Under the pieces are notes generated by a model that was not told the origin of the DNA, did no database searches, and saw nothing but the letters and a program-made list of their open reading frames with translations. A program made the translations under genes and the position numbers. Of a stretch of 18,427 nt of DNA, positions 5,410 through 12,262 are shown piece by piece. The DNA is from UBA6168 sp964643005 (GTDB taxonomy: Bacteria; Bacteroidota; Bacteroidia; Chitinophagales; Saprospiraceae): the NCBI GenBank assembly GCA_964643005.1, contig CAZXQI010000076.1, forward strand, positions 1 through 18,427, given 5' to 3'. Position 1 is the stretch's first letter, and each line of letters opens with the position of its first letter.

Positions 5410-8250
5410 ATGAACTACCAACCCGATCCTGTCATGCCAAAAGATACTTCCATTCATTCAGTTCTCATCATCGGCTCCGGTCCTATCATCATCGGACAAG
5501 CCTGCGAATTTGATTATTCGGGCACACAGGCCAGCCGCTCTCTACGGGAAGAAGGCATCGAAGTCACGCTGATCAACTCCAATCCCGCCACCATCATGAC
5601 GGATCCGATTACAGCGGACAATATCTATTTGCTACCCCTGACGCCGGAAAGTATCGAACACATACTGCAGGAGCGGAAAATTGACGCTGTGCTACCGACT
5701 ATGGGCGGCCAGACAGCGCTCAATCTGGCTATCGAAGTGAACAAACTGGGGATTTGGGAAAAGTATGGCGTTCGCATGATCGGCGTTGACATTGCTGCCA
5801 TCGAACTGACGGAAGACAGAGAGGCGTTTCGCAAGCACATGATAGAGGTGGGTCTGGGAGTAGCGCCTTCCATGATCGCCTATTCTTTTTTGGAGGGGAA
5901 AAATGCCGCTCAGAAAATCGGCTTTCCCCTCGTTATCCGCCCCTCGTTTACGCTGGGCGGCACGGGCGCAGGATTTGTCCATCGGGAAGAAGACTTCGAC
6001 GAGGCGCTCCGACACGGCTTAGACATGTCGCCCACTCACGAGGTATTGGTAGAAAAAGCTGTCCTGGGATGGAAAGAATTTGAGCTGGAACTGCTACGCG
6101 ACGACAATGACAATGTCATCATCGTCTGCACGGTGGAGAACTTCGATCCGATGGGTATCCACACGGGCGACAGCATCACTGTTGCACCAGCCATGACGCT
6201 GTCCGATACGGCTTTCCAGCGCATGAGAGATCAGGCCATCCACGCCATGCGCTCCCTGGGCAACTTCGCCGGCGGCTGCAATATCCAGTTTGCCCTCAAT
6301 CCGGCTACGGAAGATTTGATCATCATCGAAATAAATCCCCGCGTGAGCCGCTCCTCGGCGTTGGCGAGCAAGGCCACCGGTTATCCCATCGCCAAAATTG
6401 CCGCCCGGCTCGCCATTGGTTATCACTTAGACGAGTTGAAAAACCAAATCACCAAAAACACCAGCGCCTTTTTCGAGCCCACCTTAGACTATGTTATCGT
6501 CAAAATGCCGCGATGGAATTTTACCAAGTTTCCTGGCGCCGACCCCCGATTAGGTCTGCAAATGAAATCCGTCGGAGAGGTAATGGCCATCGGGCGCAGT
6601 TTTTTGGAGGCGCTACAGAAGGCCTGCCAGTCCCTCGAAACGAACCGCATGGGACTGGGCGCCGACATGAAGGAATGGGTGCGTACCGAAGATATCCTCC
6701 ATCGTCTCGAAGAAGCGACGGAAGACCGCATTTTCCGCCTGAAAGACGCCCTGCGCCTCGGCGTGCCGGAGCGCACCATTCACAAGCTGACGAAAATTGA
6801 TCCCTGGTTTATTCAGGAAATCAGGCGCTTAGTGGATATGGAACACGAGGTGATGCGCTACAATCTCCCGGAAGACATCCCCGCGCCGTTTTTTCGGGAA
6901 CTGAAAGAAGTCGGCTACTCGGATGCACAAATCGCATGGCTGATGCGCCTCAAAGAGGAGGAAGTCACGCAGGTTCGCAAAAAGTTGGGTATCCGTCGCA
7001 CTTATAAAATGGTGGACACCTGCGCTGCCGAGTTCGAGGCGCATACGCCCTACTTCTATTCTACCTTCAGCCAGGAAAACGAAAGCCTCCGTTCTGACAA
7101 AAAGAAAATCATCGTGCTCGGCTCCGGCCCCAACCGCATTGGACAGGGTATCGAATTCGACTATTGCTGCGTACACGGCGTGACAGCCATTCGGGAAGTG
7201 GGCTACGAGGCTATCATGGTCAATTGCAATCCCGAAACGGTCTCCACCGATTTCGACGTGGCGGATAAACTCTACTTCGAGCCGGTATTCTGGGAGCACC
7301 TTGACGAGATCATCGAATTGGAAAAGCCCGAGGGTATCATCGTCCAGTTAGGTGGGCAAACGGCTCTGAAACTCGCCGAAATCTTCCACCAAAGAGGGAT
7401 CAAAATCATAGGCACCAGCTTCCCCGACATGGATCTGGCAGAGGACAGGGGCGCCTTTTCCGACCTGCTGAAAGACCTCGGCATCCCATACCCGCAATAT
7501 GGAGTGGCCAGAGACGCCACTGAAGCGCTGGGCATCGCCAATCAAATCAACTACCCCGTGTTAGTCCGTCCCAGCTACGTGTTGGGCGGCCAGGACATGC
7601 GCATCGTCATCAACGACCAGGAGTTGGAGCGCCACGTCCTGTCTATCTTCAAGCACATGCCCGACAACCACGTGCTCATTGACCATTTCTTAGACCGCGC
7701 CAAAGAGGCGGAGATTGACGCCATCTGCGACGGCGACGAGGTACACATCATGGGCATCATGGAGCACATCGAGCCCGCCGGTATCCACTCCGGCGACAGC
7801 AGCGCCGTATTGCCGACCTACAGCCTCTCCGTGCAAACGGTCAACACCATGGTCGAATACACGGAAAAATTAGCCAAGGCGCTGAACATCAAAGGTCTGA
7901 TTAACGTCCAGTTTGCCATCAAGGACGAAGTGGTCTATGTCATCGAAGCTAATCCACGCGCCAGCCGCACCACGCCTTTTATCGCCAAAGCCTACGGCGT
8001 GCCCTACCTGAAAATCGCCACCAAAGTCATGCTCGGCGCCCACAAGCTCAAAGACTTCGTCATCAAACCCGAACCTAAAGGCTTTGCCATCAAAGTTCCC
8101 GTCTTTTCTTTCGACAAATTCCCAGGCATAAACAAGGATCTCGGCCCGGAAATGAAATCCACCGGCGAAGCCATCCGCTTTATCCGCGACCTCAGCGATC
8201 CATTCTTCAGGGAATTGGACAACAGAAGATATATGTACCTGAGTAGATAA
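5410..8250 (+). CDS. carB: Carbamoyl-phosphate synthase large subunit, short form without MGS domain
   Basis: A 946-residue synthetase that makes carbamoyl phosphate from bicarbonate, glutamine-derived ammonia and two ATP, feeding pyrimidine and arginine synthesis. Two homologous halves are plain. The first starts at VLIIGSGPIIIGQACEFDYSG with an ATP-grasp region to about residue 400, followed by the oligomerisation segment. The second starts near residue 565 (KIIVLGSGPNRIGQGIEFDY) with its own ATP-grasp region ending after EANPRASRTTPFI. The protein stops shortly after EMKSTGEAIRF. E. coli CarB (about 1073 residues) continues there with a methylglyoxal-synthase-like allosteric domain, so that UMP/ornithine/IMP-binding module is missing. 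I start at ATG 5410; an upstream TTG at 5395 lies inside the leader hairpin and adds only 5 residues. CarA is not in the window. Confidence 0.97.
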   Translation: MNYQPDPVMPKDTSIHSVLIIGSGPIIIGQACEFDYSGTQASRSLREEGIEVTLINSNPATIMTDPITADNIYLLPLTPESIEHILQERKIDAVLPTMGGQTALNLAIEVNKLGIWEKYGVRMIGVDIAAIELTEDREAFRKHMIEVGLGVAPSMIAYSFLEGKNAAQKIGFPLVIRPSFTLGGTGAGFVHREEDFDEALRHGLDMSPTHEVLVEKAVLGWKEFELELLRDDNDNVIIVCTVENFDPMGIHTGDSITVAPAMTLSDTAFQRMRDQAIHAMRSLGNFAGGCNIQFALNPATEDLIIIEINPRVSRSSALASKATGYPIAKIAARLAIGYHLDELKNQITKNTSAFFEPTLDYVIVKMPRWNFTKFPGADPRLGLQMKSVGEVMAIGRSFLEALQKACQSLETNRMGLGADMKEWVRTEDILHRLEEATEDRIFRLKDALRLGVPERTIHKLTKIDPWFIQEIRRLVDMEHEVMRYNLPEDIPAPFFRELKEVGYSDAQIAWLMRLKEEEVTQVRKKLGIRRTYKMVDTCAAEFEAHTPYFYSTFSQENESLRSDKKKIIVLGSGPNRIGQGIEFDYCCVHGVTAIREVGYEAIMVNCNPETVSTDFDVADKLYFEPVFWEHLDEIIELEKPEGIIVQLGGQTALKLAEIFHQRGIKIIGTSFPDMDLAEDRGAFSDLLKDLGIPYPQYGVARDATEALGIANQINYPVLVRPSYVLGGQDMRIVINDQELERHVLSIFKHMPDNHVLIDHFLDRAKEAEIDAICDGDEVHIMGIMEHIEPAGIHSGDSSAVLPTYSLSVQTVNTMVEYTEKLAKALNIKGLINVQFAIKDEVVYVIEANPRASRTTPFIAKAYGVPYLKIATKVMLGAHKLKDFVIKPEPKGFAIKVPVFSFDKFPGINKDLGPEMKSTGEAIRFIRDLSDPFFRELDNRRYMYLSR

Positions 8251-8751
8251 GGGATTCGCCTGGGGGTAATGTTTCTGCTGATAAAAGCTATGGTAAAAAT
8301 TGCGGCATGATTTCCTCTTCTCAGTAAATTATATGCGTCGAATCCGAAATGAATTCAGATGGATTTCCTTTCGAAATAAATCATCCGCAGGAAACCATGC
8401 AGGGGAATCGCATTAATCTCAATAGCTGAGTAACCGGATATTTCAACCGGGCAAATGCAGCACTATAGGATTTTCATCTCTCCCTTCCCCGAACAACGCC
8501 GGGTCATTTCCCATATCGAACAGAAAACTGCTAAAGTCAATCACATTATTTTCAAAACAGAAAAAGGAATTATCTTGAGGAAGGACACAAAACCACTCTG
8601 ATAGTCAGGGTATTAACGGGTAAAGTTGATGGTCGGATTATGGGTTTTCCAAAATAAATGCAAAGACAATTTTCGAAATATCCTCAGAGGAGGATTCATA
8701 GGAAATCAATGACGAGGAGTCTAAAGAGAAAAATTAGTTAAATTAAAATAA
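8251..8751. other. Long gap without an intact gene, between carB and the transposase remnant
   Basis: About 500 bases with no intact gene and visibly lower G+C than the genes beside it. It contains a minus-strand protein-like remnant (8443-8604, listed separately), a 26-codon plus-strand open frame at 8349-8429 (MNSDGFPFEIN onward) that looks protein-like but is too short to judge, and a perfect 6-bp inverted repeat ATCCTC-agag-GAGGAT at 8680-8695. No clear terminator follows carB. The stretch reads as decaying, formerly coding DNA. Confidence 0.5.
8443..8604 (-). pseudogene. Possible remnant of an unidentified minus-strand protein gene
   Basis: On the minus strand 53 codons are open and end at a TGA (8445-8443). 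The translation has protein-like composition (WFCVLPQDNSFFCFENN, then VIDFSSFLFDMGNDPALFG and a C-terminus IVLHLPG). The frame is closed upstream by TGA at 8607-8605 with no convincing start codon, so it would be the tail of a broken gene. I do not recognise the family. It could equally be a chance open frame. Confidence 0.25.
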
Positions 8752-9190
8752 GAGAGAGTTACGCAGGGAACGGCAAAATTCAAAGGGAAATATCGCATAG
8801 AATCAAACCGTCGGCAATGCCGGGATTATTCCCCCCGGGTTATTATTTTAACCAATTGCATTGTCAATATGGAATGTATATCAGGTCATGTGGAAGATGG
8901 TAAGATGATCTTATCCGATGTTGGAGAATTTACCAAAGACGAAATATTGAAAATGCTATATTGCCATCCCTGCGTTATGTTGGATGAATGGATCGCAATG
9001 CCCAATCATATTCATTTTATCATTGAATTGGGCGATTACGATTACAATAAAAGGGCTGGCAGGGGATGTGGGTAAATGCGACGTGGATAAAACTCATGAA
9101 TTTTATCAACCGCCGCGCCGCCACCGACGCCACAACCATATCCGCCGCGACAACCACAACAACCATCGTGGACAAATCCACTCCAAATAA
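8752..9190 (+). pseudogene. Decayed REP-associated tyrosine transposase (RAYT, IS200-like Y1 family), frameshifted and truncated
   Basis: The HUH-nuclease signature survives as AMPNHIHFIIEL (about 8998-9033). Upstream, in frame, are the expected family pieces KFKGKYRIESNRR (8776 onward) and CISGHVEDGKMILSDVG. Three single-base shifts are apparent. Between the C-run at 8831-8836 and about 8850, the family-like PGYYF lies in another frame, flanked by compensating shifts. At the A-run 9049-9052 an extra A moves the continuation (KGLAGDVGKCDVDKTHEFYQ) to the next frame, leaving a stop at 9073-9075 in the first. No start codon remains after the TAA at 8749-8751. The C-terminal part that carries the catalytic Tyr is absent: the frame ends in a Pro/Arg/His/Asn-rich stretch at 9190, three bases before the phosphatase stop. 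It cannot encode an active enzyme. Confidence 0.75.
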
Positions 9191-9193
9191 AGC

Positions 9194-10318
9194 TCACGAC
9201 TTATAAAGTCCAAGCGCCCTTTTCATTTTGAAAAAAATGGCCGTGTTGTCGAAGATGCCGCTAAAAAGTTCCTGGCCGGGGCCGTAGGCGAAGACGGGGA
9301 CGAGCGATGCCGTATGCTTGTCGGTGGTAAATTTGATGAGCAATTTATCTGCCGTAGAGCCGAGATTGATAGCGAATCCGCCCGTTTCGTGGTCGGCTGT
9401 AAAGATGACGAGGGTCTGCCCGTCCTCTTTTGCGAATTTCAATACCTCACCCAGTGCATTGTCAAAGTCAAGCAGTTCGCTTAGGACGTAATCGGCGTCG
9501 TTGGCGTGCCCGGCCCAGTCTATCTGAGAAGCTTCGATCATCAGAAAAAAGCCCTTTTCACTCCGACTGGAGAGGTAGGTCATGGCCGTAGCGGAGGCCT
9601 GCGCAAGGTAATCTCTCCCCCTGGAAAAAGGTAGCGGCTCATCGTCCGCCGTAAAGTATCCGAATTTTTTATTGAAATCAATGCTTAGGTTATGGAAGTC
9701 GGAACGGGAGGAGTCGGACAGGGCGTAGCCTTTTCGCTCCAATTCAGTCAGCAGGTTTCTACCGTCTTTTCGACGATAGAAATGTTTGGCGCCACCGCCG
9801 ACAAAAAAATCCAGATCGGAATGGAGCAGGTCTTCAGCAATTTCCTCAACCATATCCTTATCCTGTCGGTGCGCATAAAAGCCGGCTGGCGTCGAATGGG
9901 TGATGGGCGCCGTGACCACGATGCCTGTCGCCAATCCCGCATCGGCGGCGGCTTCCAGAATGCTCTGCACGGGTTTCCCATTTTTATCCACTCCCACTGC
10001 GCGACCATGCGTTTTTACACCGCAGCCGATAGCGGTGGCAGTGGCGGCGCATTTGGGAATGAGGTTGTCTAGTCCGTTTACTTTCTGAAAGCCGAGGTAT
10101 TTGAATTCTTCCAGGTGCAGGCTGCCCTCTTTTTGGTGCATGGCCGCCGTAATTTGCGACAGCCCCATGCCGTCGCCTATCATCAGGACGATATTTTTTG
10201 CGGGAGTAAAAGAGATGGTGTCATCCGTCGGAACGCCGGCGCCGGGAGAAGGCTGATTTGTTCTGGGAGTACAGGCGCCGAAGATGATTAGAAAAAAAAG
10301 GTAGCTTAGTCTTTTCAT
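9194..10318 (-). CDS. phoA: Alkaline phosphatase family lipoprotein with Cys at the nucleophile position
   Basis: A 374-residue alkaline-phosphatase-superfamily protein, expected to hydrolyse phosphomonoesters outside the cytoplasm. The N-terminus (MKRLSYLFFLIIFGAC) is a lipoprotein signal with lipid-accepting Cys16. Metal-site residues are visible: Asp49 (MIGDGMG), His141 and Thr143 (THSTPAGFYAH), Glu262, Asp267 and His271 (IEASQIDWAGH), Asp309-His310 (TADHETGG) and His335. The nucleophile segment is unusual. Where E. coli PhoA and most relatives have Asp-Ser-Ala-Ala, this protein has Lys89-Cys90-Ala-Ala (IPKCAATATA). Activity may therefore be low or altered. The start is 14 bases after the dprA stop on the same strand, so it is likely co-transcribed with dprA. 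Family is sure; the symbol is by homology only. Confidence 0.88.
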   Translation of the reverse strand: MKRLSYLFFLIIFGACTPRTNQPSPGAGVPTDDTISFTPAKNIVLMIGDGMGLSQITAAMHQKEGSLHLEEFKYLGFQKVNGLDNLIPKCAATATAIGCGVKTHGRAVGVDKNGKPVQSILEAAADAGLATGIVVTAPITHSTPAGFYAHRQDKDMVEEIAEDLLHSDLDFFVGGGAKHFYRRKDGRNLLTELERKGYALSDSSRSDFHNLSIDFNKKFGYFTADDEPLPFSRGRDYLAQASATAMTYLSSRSEKGFFLMIEASQIDWAGHANDADYVLSELLDFDNALGEVLKFAKEDGQTLVIFTADHETGGFAINLGSTADKLLIKFTTDKHTASLVPVFAYGPGQELFSGIFDNTAIFFKMKRALGLYKS

Positions 10319-10332
10319 GGTTAAATAAAGAT

Positions 10333-11436
10333 TCAGGAAAGCATATAGCGCTTTCCCGGCAGTGCGCGCACAATCCCCCTGAACTCCATGTCCAGCAATA
10401 AAGAGGCAAGTTCGCTGTTAGGGATTTTCATCTGATAGCTCAACTGGTCAACGCCGATTTCGTCTTGTTTTTGGATGAGGTCTATGATTTGCTTTTCCCT
10501 CTCATTTAATTCCTGGAAAAACTCCCCCTGTATCGCTCTACCCGCTTTTTTAGAAGTCTCTATATCCCAGCGCATGGTCTTAGCGATATCGTCTGCATTT
10601 TCAGCTAATGCTGCTAAGTTACTTTTTATTAAAAAATTGCAACCCTGCGAAAACTTATCCTTCACCCTTCCCGGCAGGGCGAATACGTCTTTGTTGTAAT
10701 CGTTGGCCTGTTGTGCCGTAATCATGGAGCCACCTTTGATAGCTGTCTCTACCACTACCAGTACATCGCTCAGAGCGGCAACGATTCGGTTGCGCATGGG
10801 GAAATTATCTTTCTCAGGTCCGACCTGGCTGGGGAACTCCGTCAGCAGGCCGCCCTGCTCCATCATTTCGATGGCAGTTTTCCGATGCTGTTGCGGGTAT
10901 ATCCTCGACAATCCATGCCCCAGAATGCCGACGGTTTCCAATCCCATGTCTAAGCTTTTGCGATGGGCGGTAATATCAACTCCATAAGCCAGGCCGCTGA
11001 TGATGAGCGGTTTGTACGGAGCAAATTCCTGCACTAATTCTTCACAAAGAGCCTGACCCTGAGGCGTAGGCGTTCGCGTACCGATAATGCCGACAGTTCG
11101 AAAATGGTCGAGGTTGGCGACGCCTTTGTAGTACAGCATGACCGGGGAATCATTAAAAGGGCGCAGTCGTTTAGGATAGTCTTTATCTAAATAAAAAAGT
11201 GGCGAGATACTGTGTTCTTCGATAAATCTAAGCTCACTTTCGGCCTCCTTTAAGGCGCTATGTTGTGAGACGTTGAGCGCAGTCTGCCCGCCAACGCCGG
11301 GTATTTTCATCAAATCAGATTTCCTGGTTCGGAAAACTTCCTCTACTCCCCCGCAATAGCTGACGAGATTCCTGGCCGTCACGGCGCCGACCAGCGGAAT
11401 TTTTGTCAATGCTACTTTATAAAGGAGGTCTTTCAT
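10333..11436 (-). CDS. dprA: DNA-processing protein DprA (Smf)
   Basis: A 367-residue DprA. In naturally transformable bacteria it protects incoming single-stranded DNA and loads RecA. Order of parts: helix-hairpin-helix-like N-terminus (LMKIPGVGGQTALNV, about 42-56), then the Rossmann-like core from about 110 with GTRTPTPQG, SGLAYGVDITAH, GHGLSRIYPQQH, FPMRNRIVAALSD and GGSMITAQQAN, and a C-terminal winged-helix DprA domain from about 305 (ELNEREKQIIDLIQ to the end, GKRYMLS). The length is normal for the long form. The ATG at 11436 is the natural start. It diverges from the SH3-domain gene across about 100 bases and is followed after 14 bases by the phosphatase gene. No other competence gene is in the window, so transformability cannot be judged. 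Confidence 0.95.
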   Translation of the reverse strand: MKDLLYKVALTKIPLVGAVTARNLVSYCGGVEEVFRTRKSDLMKIPGVGGQTALNVSQHSALKEAESELRFIEEHSISPLFYLDKDYPKRLRPFNDSPVMLYYKGVANLDHFRTVGIIGTRTPTPQGQALCEELVQEFAPYKPLIISGLAYGVDITAHRKSLDMGLETVGILGHGLSRIYPQQHRKTAIEMMEQGGLLTEFPSQVGPEKDNFPMRNRIVAALSDVLVVVETAIKGGSMITAQQANDYNKDVFALPGRVKDKFSQGCNFLIKSNLAALAENADDIAKTMRWDIETSKKAGRAIQGEFFQELNEREKQIIDLIQKQDEIGVDQLSYQMKIPNSELASLLLDMEFRGIVRALPGKRYMLS

Positions 11437-11535
11437 TAATTTTGTTCGCCGTTCAGCAGTTTTCGGTTTAAGCTTTGTTATTTGAATTTAAAGTGAAAAT
11501 CTAACGAACTGCAAACTTAATTCAAACCCCTCAAA

Positions 11536-12072
11536 ATGAAAGGCTTACTTTCAAAATTCGAGTATATTGTCATCGGCGTTTTCGCCCTCATTTTTATTAT
11601 GTGGGCGGCCTCTAAGTGCAGTGCATACAAAGAGCAGGCTCGCATTGAAGCGGGAGCGGATAATCCCGTCGTGGAGAGCCAAAAAGCCGATCCTCCCACT
11701 ACTCCGTCAACGCCTGCGCCTCCGCCCGATACGACTGGCGCCAAACTCACCGTCGCTTCTAATCAGCCTGCGACAAGCCCTCAGGCGACGCCCATTCAGG
11801 AGCCTCAGGGTTCCAGACTTTACGTCACCATAGATAAATTGAAGCTCCGCAAATCTCCCGGCCTGAATGGGGAACTGATCGGCGAGCTGAATCTCTTCGA
11901 CGAAGTCTTCTACCAGAATGAAGTCACCGACAGCCTCTATCAACTCAACCTCGGGAAGGAGCTCGCCAACGAGCCTTACGTCAAAATCAAAACTAAGCGC
12001 GGTACCGTCGGCTGGGTCTATGGCGCCGGCGTACACTACATCAAAAAGAAGCGAAGCGGCGTGTTAGAATAA
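11536..12072 (+). CDS. Small membrane-anchored protein with proline-rich linker and SH3-like domain
   Basis: A 178-residue protein of unknown role. Residues 10-25 (YIVIGVFALIFIMWAA) form a single transmembrane helix near the N-terminus. Residues about 40-92 are a Pro/Thr/Ala/Gln-rich disordered linker (DPPTTPSTPAPPPD). Residues about 94-170 look like a bacterial SH3 (SH3b) domain: LYVTIDKLKLRKSPGLNGEL, then a conserved-looking VGWVYG near 158-163. SH3b domains often bind cell-wall peptides, so a tethered envelope-binding role is plausible but inferred. It is divergent from dprA and 190 bases before the ABC exporter gene, with no clear operon link. The ATG at 11536 is supported by the TM segment placement. 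Confidence 0.8.
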   Translation: MKGLLSKFEYIVIGVFALIFIMWAASKCSAYKEQARIEAGADNPVVESQKADPPTTPSTPAPPPDTTGAKLTVASNQPATSPQATPIQEPQGSRLYVTIDKLKLRKSPGLNGELIGELNLFDEVFYQNEVTDSLYQLNLGKELANEPYVKIKTKRGTVGWVYGAGVHYIKKKRSGVLE

Positions 12073-12215
12073 TTTTCGCAAATATTTAGACTTTTTTGAA
12101 ATTTAGGGGAATTTCTCCTGTAAAAACGAGCTGCACGGAAATCTGCGGGAGCCACCCTGTAGTGAATTTGAAAATTGAAGACGGAAGTTAAATTTCATAG
12201 TCTTTCCGGGAATTT

Positions 12216-12240
12216 GAATATTTGCCGTTTACAAATATTC
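12216..12240 (+). promoter_or_regulatory. Perfect 9-bp inverted repeat upstream of the ABC exporter
   Basis: GAATATTTG (12216-12224) and CAAATATTC (12232-12240) are exact inverted copies with a 7-base spacer, ending 22 bases before the exporter ATG. There is no T-run, so it is not a terminator; a dimeric repressor operator or a leader hairpin is more likely. The half-site core CAAATATT also occurs at 12079-12086, just after the SH3 gene. One such repeat is near what chance allows in a window this size. Confidence 0.35.
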
Positions 12241-12262
12241 ACCAACTGAACCTTTGGCCGGC

